A program made the position numbers and the translations under genes. From contig JAUYJO010000135.1 of the NCBI GenBank assembly GCA_030700315.1, positions 1-64,000 of the forward strand: a stretch of 64,000 bases of DNA, given 5' to 3'. Below the pieces are notes generated by a model. It made no database searches. It saw only the letters and a list, made by a program, of their open reading frames with translations, and was not told where the DNA came from. The DNA is from Gallionella sp. Its GTDB lineage: Bacteria; Pseudomonadota; Gammaproteobacteria; Burkholderiales; Gallionellaceae. Of the stretch, positions 1 through 6,518 are shown one piece after another; the stretch's first letter is position 1; every line of letters starts with the position of its first letter.

Positions 1-1
1 C

Positions 2-79
2 CAGCGACGAGCGTACGGGCTGCGCGATGAAGAATATCTGCGACTAAAAATACTCACGTCTATGCTCCCGAGGCTCTGA
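2..79 (+). mobile_element. 3' end of an ISL3-type transposase (partial)
   Basis: An open frame enters from the left edge and ends at a TGA. Its last residues read YGLRDEEYLRLKILTSMLP, which resembles the C-terminus of ISL3-family (IS204/IS1001/IS1165-like) transposases. About 25 codons are visible. The following bases (an acccactcgattacgcgaa stretch) look like the usual tail of such elements, but I cannot define the terminal inverted repeat. An insertion sequence here fits the accessory character of the next 9 kb. Confidence 0.6.
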
Positions 80-148
80 AAAACATGAAATTTACCCACT
101 CGATTACGCGAAGACCCAATAAATATATCGACCCTTTTTATCAGCAGG

Positions 149-277
149 CTAGCCGTTTTTATTCGGCTTCTCCTCGCCGGTCATAAACCCAATAGGCCGT
201 TTTTTCTGCGGCTCGGGCGGTGTCATCAATTCCCGGATGGCATCGAACACTTGCTTGAGCTGGGCGCGCGTGTTGCG
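149..277 (-). pseudogene. C-terminal remnant of an ORF6N-domain protein
   Basis: The minus strand reads QVFDAIRELMTPPEPQKKR, then PIGFMTGEEKP, and stops at 149. This proline/lysine-rich ending is common in ORF6N (phage antirepressor-like) proteins. No start codon or KilA/ORF6N core is present upstream, so only about 42 codons of the tail survive. The last ~40 bases recur at 1743-1783 beside the second DUF2442 copy, so the tail was duplicated along with that cassette. Family assignment is by tail similarity only. Confidence 0.45.
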
Positions 278-352
278 TGTTATCCAAAGTACCGGAGTCA
301 AATTGCATTATGCTTCGACAGGCTCTGATAGAGCAACCAAGAAAATTAAGTA

Positions 353-774
353 ATTAAAGGGGGAGGGTTCGGATTAAATTCGCAGCCCGCATCCGTTGAA
401 TTCATTTTTGTTGTCGTGCTCAAGCAACGGCTTCAAGCGATGCGTGGCGCTCGATCTGGTTGCGGTACAAGTCGATCACAGGGAAGCACAGGCCGTAGTC
501 GCCCCAAACCAATTCGCCGTATTCGAGGCGAAATGTCGCAAAACGGGCAGGATCAAGCCATGCACGAATATCTGGATGGAGGGAGTGCGCCAGGAAGGGC
601 TTGAAGTCCACAGTCTGTTCGATGCCGTCATCAAATTGCAGGCGGATGCGGAAGTCTCCAACTTGCTCGGCAGTGACAATGTTGATGATGGCTGGTGTCA
701 TTTGAGTCTCCTCGTGATGCGCTCCGGTGTGATGGGTTTGTGCAGAACAAAAAAGTCTATCCACTTGGCGATGA
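353..774. repeat. Long direct repeat, copy 1 (DUF4160 end + DUF2442)
   Basis: About 420 bp match 1786-2207 in the same orientation with only scattered substitutions. The repeat covers the 3' end of a DUF4160 reading frame and all of a DUF2442 gene. The two copies flank a vapBC pair, so recombination between them could delete it. Confidence 0.85.
420..701 (-). CDS. DUF2442 domain protein, copy 1
   Basis: This small 93-residue protein matches the DUF2442 pattern: a beta-strand-rich body with FRIRLQFDDG near residue 17, VDFKPFLAHS in the middle and LVWGDYGLCFPVIDLY near the end. The ATG at 701 is chosen over the longer ORF start because GAGGAG lies just upstream and because copy 2 starts at the same place. 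Family members are commonly paired with DUF4160 and are suspected toxin-antitoxin-like partners, but I know of no firm biochemical role. Here the DUF4160 partner is reduced to a short tail fused to a PIN-domain scrap. The start overlaps the upstream stop as ATGA, which implies translational coupling. It differs from copy 2 at a few residues (for example G/T and A/T changes). Confidence 0.75.
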   Translation of the reverse strand: MTPAIINIVTAEQVGDFRIRLQFDDGIEQTVDFKPFLAHSLHPDIRAWLDPARFATFRLEYGELVWGDYGLCFPVIDLYRNQIERHASLEAVA

Positions 775-955
775 TGATGCGATCAACCGGGGCTTTGTGA
801 TGTTCGGGTAGCGAGACTGCGCGCTCGGCAATTGACCTTGATACCGGAATAATCGCCACACCATTTGCCTCGGCCTGATCGAGCCAGTCTGAGACAGGCA
901 ACTGGAGAACAATCCGCCCGTGCTTCACAAGCCACGCCATTTCCCAGCAGGTCAT
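698..955 (-). pseudogene. Chimeric ORF: PIN toxin C-half joined to DUF4160 tail
   Basis: The first part reads like the second half of a VapC PIN domain: WEMAWLVKHGRI, PVSRSIAERAVSLPEHH and DRIIIA. It then runs straight into KWIDFFVLHKPITPERI, which in copy 2 of the repeat is the end of a DUF4160 protein. The join falls at a shared IIA tripeptide. The N-terminal PIN half, with the first catalytic Asp, is absent. The frame is open upstream of the first ATG for about 15 codons before meeting the end of the neighbouring vapC. The ORF overlaps the DUF2442 start by ATGA, a feature inherited from DUF4160. I read it as a recombination product rather than an active toxin. Confidence 0.65.
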
Positions 956-981
956 TAAAGATTCAGCCGTTTCGATGACAT

Positions 982-1359
982 CTACGGCACAAACACCTCT
1001 ACCGGCAAACCATCGACTGCGCTGAAGTGTTTGGCATTGGAAGTGAGAACGGTTGCGCCGTGTTCGAGCGCGGTTGCGGCAATGAGTGCATCACCAAGTT
1101 GCAAACCGTGCGACAGCGCGTAAGCATCAACCAGTTGCATAGCACGGTCAGAGATAGCGGCGCTGAGCGGCAGAATCTCAGCCTGCCCAACCGCCAACCC
1201 CTTCTTCACGCGTGCCAATTCCTGCTTATCGCGGCAGCCCTGCGCTAATTCCATATACGTCACCGCAGAGATTCGCCACGGGGTTAGTGCTTGTAAGCGG
1301 GCGGCAGCACCTGCATGGCCGCGTGTCATCCACACCAGCACATCGGTATCAATCAGCAT
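982..1359 (-). CDS. vapC: VapC-type PIN-domain toxin
   Basis: A 125-residue PIN-domain protein of the usual VapC length. It opens with MLIDTDVLVWM, giving the first acidic residue (D4). AVTYMELAQG supplies the conserved Glu near residue 37, and LQLGDALIAATA supplies the later Asp near 89. TSNAKHF near 107 matches the C-terminal acidic/Asn region. VapC toxins are Mg-dependent ribonucleases held inactive by a cognate antitoxin. The start overlaps the antitoxin stop by one base (TAATG), the classic coupled arrangement. It appears intact and is the only complete toxin-antitoxin pair in the first 4 kb. Confidence 0.88.
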   Translation of the reverse strand: MLIDTDVLVWMTRGHAGAAARLQALTPWRISAVTYMELAQGCRDKQELARVKKGLAVGQAEILPLSAAISDRAMQLVDAYALSHGLQLGDALIAATALEHGATVLTSNAKHFSAVDGLPVEVFVP

Positions 1360-1616
1360 TACTGACCTTCATCATTGCGTGAGCCATCAGGCCGATAACG
1401 CGGTGCGCGCAGTTTACGCACATATGCGTTCACATCCGCCATCTCTTCCCGATCACGCCACATCCCAAACATCGGGTTGTCTGTCAAAGCGGAAGGTGTT
1501 TCCTCCTCAATACGTACCGTGACACGCTTATCAGGCGCGATCAGTAAGCGAGCGCGCCAGGCGGCAGGCAATTCATTGAGCGCGACATGTTCAATCACAA
1601 CGGTATTCATAAGCAC
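1359..1616 (-). CDS. vapB: VapB-type antitoxin
   Basis: This 85-residue protein lies immediately upstream of the PIN toxin and overlaps it by one base. The N-terminal half (MNTVVIEHVALNELPAAW, then KRVTVRIEEE) is beta-rich and resembles the DNA-binding part of VapB antitoxins. The C-terminal half (FGMWRDREEMADVNAYVRKL) is a helix of the sort that fills the toxin groove. The pair is probably autoregulated, as in the family. No clear operator palindrome is visible upstream, where the sequence soon becomes the second copy of the DUF2442 cassette. Confidence 0.75.
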   Translation of the reverse strand: MLMNTVVIEHVALNELPAAWRARLLIAPDKRVTVRIEEETPSALTDNPMFGMWRDREEMADVNAYVRKLRAPRYRPDGSRNDEGQ

Positions 1617-1742
1617 ATCCTTTCTTTTTAGCGGCTAGCCTGCACTGGCACGGTTTCCAATAAGTAAACCCTGCGTCAGGTCTTGCATTGCAATATCGCT
1701 ATTTTGCCTTGCTCTAATAATTTATCACAACTCTGCTTAATG

Positions 1743-2207
1743 CCCCGTTTTTCTTCGGCTTCTCCTCGCCGGTTATAAACCCGAATTAAAGGGGGCGGGA
1801 TCGGATTAAATACTCAGCCCGCATCTGTTGAATTCATTTTTGTTGTCGTGCTCAAGCAACGGCTTCAAGCGATGCGTGGTGCTCAATCTGGTTGCGGTAC
1901 AAGTCGATCACAGGGAAGCACAGGCCGTAGTCGCCCCAAACCAATTCGCCGTATTCGAGGCGAAACGTCGCAAAACGGGCAGGATCAAGCCATGCACGAA
2001 TATCTGGATGGAGGGAGTGCGTCAGGAAGGGCTTGAAGTCCACAGTCTGTTCGGTGCCGTCATCAAATTGCAGGCGGATGCGGAAGTCTCCAACTTGCTC
2101 GGCGGTGACAATGTTGATGATGGCTGGTGTCATTTGAGTCTCCTCGTGATGCGCTCCGGTGTGATAGGTTTATGCAGAACAAAAAAGTCTATCCACTTGG
2201 CGATGAT
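1743..2207. repeat. Long direct repeat, copy 2
   Basis: From about 1786 this matches 353-774. Bases 1743-1783 also match 152-192 (the ORF6N tail). In copy 2 these two blocks are contiguous, while in copy 1 about 160 bp separate them, so copy 2 carries a deletion or copy 1 an insertion. Confidence 0.8.
1852..2133 (-). CDS. DUF2442 domain protein, copy 2
   Basis: This second 93-residue DUF2442 protein is nearly identical to the one at 420-701 (the same FRIRLQFDDG, VDFKPFL and LVWGDYGLCFP stretches). It keeps its native upstream partner, a DUF4160 frame whose stop overlaps this ATG (ATGA), so the original gene order was DUF4160-DUF2442. A GAGGAG ribosome-binding site precedes the start. The function is unknown; pairs of this kind are suspected but not proven toxin-antitoxin-like modules. 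Confidence 0.75.
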   Translation of the reverse strand: MTPAIINIVTAEQVGDFRIRLQFDDGTEQTVDFKPFLTHSLHPDIRAWLDPARFATFRLEYGELVWGDYGLCFPVIDLYRNQIEHHASLEAVA

Positions 2208-2434
2208 ATCGTCGGCGCGGGCGCTGGTAATTTCCTCGAAGTGGCGCATTTCATTGGTATCGAGCGGTGCGCGACCCGCAACCGCGCTGTAACGAATTCC
2301 CGATACTACGCCGTTAAGCACGATGATTTCGGCACGTGATTCACGACCTTGAACTTGCCATGCACATGGACTGGCTCATGTTCGTTGGCGTAGAGCATAA
2401 TGATGAGTCCGAAGTACCCGTAGAGTTTAGGCAT
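2130..2434 (-). pseudogene. DUF4160 protein, single-base frameshift
   Basis: The first part, from the ATG at 2434, reads LYGYFGLIIMLYANEHEPVH and then VHGKFK, which matches the DUF4160 N-terminus. The rest continues in another frame as AEIIVLNGVVSGIRY, then EITSARADDIIAKWIDFF and a stop at 2130. The two halves join if one G is restored in the AAGGTCGTG stretch near 2345, giving KFKGRESRAE. As it stands, the first frame stops soon after the shift. This copy shows what the DUF4160 tail in the chimeric ORF at 698-955 came from. A sequencing error is an alternative explanation for the one-base loss. Confidence 0.7.
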
Positions 2435-2506
2435 GATCCTTCAATCGGTATTAAAGTGGCCAGCTTCGCATTGCTTTTCTGTGAACCATCTGGGGCGCAC
2501 CACAAG

Positions 2507-2578
2507 TTAAGCCCGCCGCCACGCGTGGATCAGTGCACTCGTATCGATGCTGTAACGCGCATTCTCATTGTTCGCCAT
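2507..2578 (-). pseudogene. N-terminal stub of a DUF4411 (PIN-like) protein
   Basis: An ATG at 2578 opens MANNENARYSIDTSALIHAW, a DUF4411-like start with the PIN-type SIDTSALI acidic motif, but the frame ends after 23 residues. DUF4411 genes usually follow XRE-ImmA genes and overlap their stop codon, exactly as here (overlap 2565-2578). The rest of the gene is gone, and the DUF4160 cassette follows. Confidence 0.5.
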
Positions 2579-3293
2579 CAGTAAGCTCCAAGCTTACCCC
2601 ACTTTTACGGAGTGCCAAGTGTGCAAATTCGTGTGCCAGAGAAAACAGGCGTCGTACTGGCGCATCTTTACGATTAATAACAACGGTAGGCAGCACGTCA
2701 TAAGCCAGGGCAAATCCAGAGGCCTCTTCAGAGGTAATGCGCGCAGCTTGAAATACAAGCACGCCGGCATTTTCAATACGCTGGCGCCATGAGTTGAGCC
2801 CCTTACGCCCTGCAGCGTCGCCACGGTATGCTTCCATATCGCTCATGGATAACCCGAGGAAGTCACGCACCATTTTACCCGCCTCCTCAGGATCGACGGT
2901 GAGTCCGAAGGAAAGGCCGAACGGTTTTGGTTCTTCACCCAAATCCGACAACAACTCCAGTGCCAGTTCGCGCCGTTGGTGAGCGACTCTTATTTCTTGT
3001 GTTAGCTCTGGAGAAAAGTGCCTCGGCTGCCCGCTGGGAAGACGACGGAAGTCGCTTATTACCTGAAAACCTTGAGGCACTTCTTGCAGGTAAAAAACAC
3101 CGAGAGGGCGTTTGTAGAGCTGGGTTAGTTTTCTGAGCTGAGGTATTGTGGGCGAGGCAGGTCCTTTTTCCCAACCGGCAAGCGTATCTTCGCTTTTATC
3201 CATAGCAATGGCCGCCTCAGACAGCGAAAAACCTGCCGATTCTCGCGCCCACTGTAGAATTTCGGGCTTTACGTTGGCGAAAACACTACCCAT
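2565..3293 (-). CDS. XRE regulator with ImmA/IrrE zinc-protease domain, C-terminally shortened
   Basis: Residues 1-65 form a Cro/CI-type helix-turn-helix (ARESAGFSLSEAAIAMDKSE, then TLAGWEKG and QLRKLTQLYKRPL). Residues 150-230 form an ImmA/IrrE domain with HEFAHLAL, the HExxH zinc site. Intact family members run to roughly 380-400 residues. This one ends at 242, only about 15 residues after HEFAH, with LTDGEQ overlapping the next gene's ATG as the normal C-terminus would. That pattern suggests an in-frame deletion of the C-terminal half of the protease domain rather than simple truncation. Such proteins act as metalloprotease antirepressors or antitoxins paired with DUF4411. With its partner reduced to a stub it is probably non-functional. 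Confidence 0.7.
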   Translation of the reverse strand: MGSVFANVKPEILQWARESAGFSLSEAAIAMDKSEDTLAGWEKGPASPTIPQLRKLTQLYKRPLGVFYLQEVPQGFQVISDFRRLPSGQPRHFSPELTQEIRVAHQRRELALELLSDLGEEPKPFGLSFGLTVDPEEAGKMVRDFLGLSMSDMEAYRGDAAGRKGLNSWRQRIENAGVLVFQAARITSEEASGFALAYDVLPTVVINRKDAPVRRLFSLAHEFAHLALRKSGVSLELTDGEQ

Positions 3294-3363
3294 GTTTCAT
3301 TAAATATAATTTGATTGAACTGCAAGTATAACTACTTCAAATGTTCCTTGCTGACCTTAAGGA

Positions 3364-3411
3364 TGTACAACATCCTCTTGGCGTAGCGTGTTAACCGTAA
3401 TGCCAAAAGCG
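3364..3411. repeat. Dispersed ~48-bp repeat, copy 1
   Basis: The stretch tgtacaacatcc..cttggcgtagcg..ccaaaagc matches 57298-57345 with about seven mismatches. Both copies sit in gene-poor debris next to broken or duplicated genes. No function is recognised. Confidence 0.6.
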
Positions 3412-3536
3412 CAGGAGTTGAATTGTTTTGCCGAATTCGCTGCCGCGAAAAATCTCTGCATCATGCTGCCCGAAAGCAGTTATTTCTGATAACGATTACC
3501 CAGCCAAGCAGCGGGCGAAGCACCCACATGGCTGAG

Positions 3537-3758
3537 TCAGGCAGCCAGCTTCAGGCTCGACACCGCTTTGTTTAGCTTGGCTTCCGGTACGCCAAGGCGC
3601 AGGGCTTTGATCTCTTCGGGGCTGAGTGTATGTACGGGTGTCAGGCAGGCTTCGTCAAACTCGCGCATGGTCTGTTTGTTGATAGCACCCACATCATGCA
3701 GCGCCTCCATCGTTTCATGGATGGCGGCGAGGGCATCGCTGCGATATTTTTTAGGCAT
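3537..3758 (-). CDS. HigA-like antitoxin, missing its helix-turn-helix
   Basis: The first 50 residues (MPKKYRSDALAAIHETME, then MREFDEACLTPVHTLSPEEI) match the N-terminus of HigA/NadS-type antitoxins. Intact members are about 95-105 residues and continue into an XRE helix-turn-helix after EEIKALR. Here the sequence diverges right after that point (LGVPEAKLNKAVSSLKLAA) and stops at 73 residues, so the DNA-binding segment is deleted. A good AGGAGGT ribosome-binding site precedes the ATG. No toxin gene is recognisable on the upstream side; a separate HigA gene lies there. It is probably a remnant. Confidence 0.55.
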   Translation of the reverse strand: MPKKYRSDALAAIHETMEALHDVGAINKQTMREFDEACLTPVHTLSPEEIKALRLGVPEAKLNKAVSSLKLAA

Positions 3759-3796
3759 CTTTTTCTACCTCCTCAAACTGTCCGTTTGCAACCAGC

Positions 3797-4132
3797 TCAA
3801 GCGACAGCCAGCATCAAATGCCCGACAGGTTCAGAGGTCGGCTTCACCTTGATTTCGATGTCGTAGCCGAGCCGGTTCAGACAGTCCATCAGCTTGCGCT
3901 CGGACAGGTTGGAGAAGTCGCCGCGCATCATGTCGGACACTTTTGGCTGGGTGATCCCCATGCGTTTTGCCGCTTCCTGTTGAGTCAGCCCGAGACGGCG
4001 CATGGCCTTCCTGATCTCGATTACCAGGCCCGTTTTAATCTTGAGTTTTTCCGCGTCGGGCAGACCGAGATCGGCATACACGTTGCCTGAACTGCGCTGC
4101 ACCTCGATACCGTCAATGACCCGTTTTTTCAT
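3797..4132 (-). CDS. higA: HigA-type XRE antitoxin
   Basis: A 111-residue protein with a helix-turn-helix at about residues 40-75: EIRKAMRRLGLTQQEAAKRM and then GITQPKVSDMMRG. It is followed by LSERKLMDCLNRLGYDIEI, typical of HigA antitoxins that pair with phage Gp49-like HigB. It binds its own promoter and neutralises HigB in the family. Here the higB upstream is broken, leaving the antitoxin gene intact without an active toxin. The 3' end (EPVGHLML) recurs in degenerate form at 6398-6459, evidence of a former second copy. Confidence 0.8.
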   Translation of the reverse strand: MKKRVIDGIEVQRSSGNVYADLGLPDAEKLKIKTGLVIEIRKAMRRLGLTQQEAAKRMGITQPKVSDMMRGDFSNLSERKLMDCLNRLGYDIEIKVKPTSEPVGHLMLAVA

Positions 4133-4138
4133 TTCGTA

Positions 4139-4406
4139 ACTCCTTTGCGAGCGTATCGGCCACTTTCAGCCTGGCGCGGATGGATGCCTCTAGAAATCCA
4201 GATTTCATCCCAACTGCGGCGTTGCGGAAAAAATTTCTTGCTTAGGGATGCGGAAATTGTAAAAGTACCTTGGCCGCATCGTGTTGATCCCCAGCTTGAG
4301 CGAGGGAAAGCGCGTAACCGAAGAGCCGCCGCACGTCGGTTGGCAATGCCATCAGGTCTCTGTGACTGCTTCCTATCCATTCAAGCGGTTTTTCTGTGTC
4401 GGGCAT
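4139..4406 (-). pseudogene. higB: HigB-type toxin, broken
   Basis: An ATG at 4406 opens a 54-codon frame with WIGSSHRDLMALPTDVRRLF and then GYALSLAQAGDQHDAAKVL. These match the first half of Gp49-like HigB toxins. The frame stops at 4242. The remaining ~100 bases before higA carry only a scrap of the C-terminus in another frame (KSGFLEASIRARLKVA). Intact HigB proteins are about 110 residues, so the centre is deleted and out of frame. The antitoxin downstream at 3797-4132 is intact. Confidence 0.65.
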
Positions 4407-4534
4407 GTTTTGATTATACATGTACTGGTATATTCAACAAGCATCACGTCAGCTCGCATTCTTTGGCTTGGTACAACAAACATCGCGCGGTTACAATCAC
4501 GCTCTTTATTCACCTTAGCTTATGGGGTATTCCA

Positions 4535-4741
4535 ATGGCGGAGAATGAAGAAGATTATTTGCGCCAGTGTTTGGAGCGAAACATTTGCCCTGTTTGTCAG
4601 CAATCGATTACCAAAAAGTTTGGAAGCGGCCAATTCAAGGACGGGGTATTTTGTTCCTTGAATTGCTACACAGAATGGAACAAGGCTTTGCTGATACGAC
4701 GACACCAGGACAAGGCACAGAAGAGTAAACCCGATGAATGA
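4535..4741 (+). CDS. Small zinc-ribbon protein
   Basis: This 68-residue protein has a CPVCQQ pair near residue 18 and an FCSLNCYTEW pair near residue 40, giving a four-cysteine zinc site. The rest is charged, with a lysine-rich tail. The long upstream ORF extension is rejected because it runs back through the higB region on the other strand; the ATG at 4535 is the first plausible start. Its last 8 bases overlap the dCTP deaminase-like gene, so the two are translated together. It may be an accessory or regulatory partner of that enzyme. I do not recognise a named family. Confidence 0.6.
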   Translation: MAENEEDYLRQCLERNICPVCQQSITKKFGSGQFKDGVFCSLNCYTEWNKALLIRRHQDKAQKSKPDE

Positions 4742-5942
4742 AGTGATAACGAAGACCGATTCAACAGCAAAACCTGGTTCGATGGCTTCTGCGCGCGTGA
4801 GCGACTATACCGGAATCCTTCCGAGTCAGAAGATTGAGGAAATGCTGAGTAGAGGCGAGATCAAAACGATGCTGATGCCACTTGATCATGACCAAGTCCA
4901 GCCCGCCAGCATAGACCTGCGCCTCGGCGATTATGCCTATCCCGTAGATACGAGCTTCCTTCCCGGCAAGGGAATGACAGTACTCGAAAAATTGAAGCAG
5001 CTTGATGACCGGTTTGATGCCTTCGGAATCAACCTTAAGAATGGCGCTGTCCTTGAAAAGGGGCGGGTATACGTTATTCCTCTTTTGGAATCCATTTATT
5101 TGAGAAGTGAAGTGGCTGCCTTTGCCAACCCCAAGAGTTCAACCGGCAGGCTGGATATTTTGACGCGCCTGATTGCCGATGAAGCGACCAGTTTTGACCA
5201 AGTAAGCGAGGGTTATAAAGGCGGGCTCTACATAGAGGTTGCCCCCCGCAGTTTCAGTGTCGTGGTAAAAACCGGCACCCGCTTGAACCAGCTAAGATTT
5301 CGCCGCACTCGGGGAGAGGGGGCAAAAGCCATCAAGGCTTCGGACTGGAAGCAGCTTCTCAATGAAGGCCAGATTGTCGATTCCAGTGACCACGAGACAA
5401 ACGCGAGATCAATCCAAACAGGCCTGTTACCTTTCACCGTGGATTTGGAAGGCTCCGGCAAAGAAAACGAAATAATCGGATACCGCGCGAAAAAACATGC
5501 CAGGCGTATCGACCTGGAAAGGCGGGATTATGATCCGCTGGATTTCTGGGAGCCAATCCTTGTTAACAAAACGTCTTCGCTGATATTGGACCCAGATGAG
5601 TTCTATATTCTCATGACGAAGGAAGCGATCGCAGTGCCGCCGGATTATGCGGCTGAAATGCTGCCGTACGACACCCGCGCGGGCGAATTCCGTGTTCACT
5701 ATGCCGGATTTTTCGACCCCGGATTCGGCTGGAATGCCAAGTTAAATAAAGCGGGAAGCAGCAGGGGAGTTCTGGAAGTGCGCTCGCACGAAGTACCCTT
5801 CCTGCTTGAGCATGGGCAGACGGTCGGATGGCTTCGATATGAGCGTATGGCGGCTCGGCCCGAGCTTCTGTACGGGCAAGGCATCAGCTCTAACTATCAA
5901 GGACAGAGCCTTAAATTAGCCAAGCAGTTTAAGCAATTGTGA
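4734..5942 (+). CDS. 2'-deoxycytidine 5'-triphosphate deaminase-like protein (two-domain Dcd)
   Basis: A 402-residue protein of the Dcd/dUTPase fold. The first half contains QVQPASIDLRLGDYAYPV (around residue 55) and FANPKSSTGRLDIL (around 130), the substrate-site motifs of dCTP deaminases. The second half repeats the fold, with FDPGFGWN and VLEVRSHEVPFLLEHGQ. This double-length architecture fits the alphaproteobacterial-style dCTP deaminase family, which converts dCTP to dUTP. It overlaps the zinc-ribbon gene by 8 bp. The setting, between decayed toxin-antitoxin genes, suggests horizontal arrival. dCTP-depleting deaminases are known in phage defence, but those characterised are a different architecture, so a defence role here is only a possibility. 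Confidence 0.75.
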   Translation: MNEVITKTDSTAKPGSMASARVSDYTGILPSQKIEEMLSRGEIKTMLMPLDHDQVQPASIDLRLGDYAYPVDTSFLPGKGMTVLEKLKQLDDRFDAFGINLKNGAVLEKGRVYVIPLLESIYLRSEVAAFANPKSSTGRLDILTRLIADEATSFDQVSEGYKGGLYIEVAPRSFSVVVKTGTRLNQLRFRRTRGEGAKAIKASDWKQLLNEGQIVDSSDHETNARSIQTGLLPFTVDLEGSGKENEIIGYRAKKHARRIDLERRDYDPLDFWEPILVNKTSSLILDPDEFYILMTKEAIAVPPDYAAEMLPYDTRAGEFRVHYAGFFDPGFGWNAKLNKAGSSRGVLEVRSHEVPFLLEHGQTVGWLRYERMAARPELLYGQGISSNYQGQSLKLAKQFKQL

Positions 5943-5971
5943 AGTTGGCGTTAGCGAATACGTGGTCGAAT

Positions 5972-6130
5972 TTAACCAATCAGATGCAATCCCTTTGCGC
6001 CGCCGCGAACTGCATCCGCCACCAAACGACGGTCAAAAGTCGCGAGTTTGCCGCCGTGTGCGCAAGCCAACGCAAGCAGGCAGCTATCCGTCACTTGGGC
6101 GGAATTCAGTATGCGTGTTGCCCCGCGAAA
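5972..6130 (-). pseudogene. C-terminal remnant of a VapC-type toxin
   Basis: The minus strand reads SAQVTDSCLLALACAHGGKL, then ATFDRRLVADAV and a stop at 5972. This is the C-terminal third of a PIN domain, including the conserved TD and TFDRR positions. No start or N-terminal half is found in frame. Degraded sequence continues to about 6190. Confidence 0.6.
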
Positions 6131-6216
6131 ACAACACCCTCAAACAGGTGCATTCGAAAGTGCTGGCCAACCCCATCCACCGTTCGCACTGAGCCAGGTA
6201 AGCCCCGCATCCGCGA

Positions 6217-6396
6217 GGCAAGGCGTGAGCAGGAAACAGCATACATCCCAAAACCACCCCCCCTCCAGCTCCCCCTTGTCAGGGGGAGAGCCATGCTCCT
6301 CCCCTGACAAGCATGTCCTGAGCTTGTCGAAGTGGGGGAGGCTGGGAGGGGTTTGGGCGCTACCGATAGAATCACCACCACTCTCGAATGCACCCT
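6217..6396. repeat. Dispersed ~180-bp repeat, copy 1
   Basis: It contains ggcaaggcgtgagcag, a C-rich block, paired gggggag/ctcccc stems and gctaccgatagaat. The same ordered blocks recur at 61881-62068 after acs, and a shorter piece occurs near 43904-43948. The inverted C/G blocks could form stem-loops. Confidence 0.7.
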
Positions 6397-6397
6397 C

Positions 6398-6459
6398 CTC
6401 AAACCGTCCGTTTGCAACCAACTCAAGCGACAAACCAGCATCAAATGCCCGATTGGTTC
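6398..6459 (-). pseudogene. 3'-end scrap of a HigA gene
   Basis: About 60 bases match the end of the higA gene and its downstream flank at 3775-3835, reading EPIGHLML on the minus strand. Nothing else of the gene is left. It marks a second, lost HigA copy. Confidence 0.5.
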
Positions 6460-6518
6460 AAAGGGAAAACACGTAGCCTCATTCGCTCAAAATAATCCAG
6501 AGCGCCCGAATTTCTGAA

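Noticed and set aside
4145-4534. Long N-terminal extension of the zinc-ribbon gene
   Set aside because: It runs back through the higB/higA region in the opposite direction; the ATG at 4535 is the better start.
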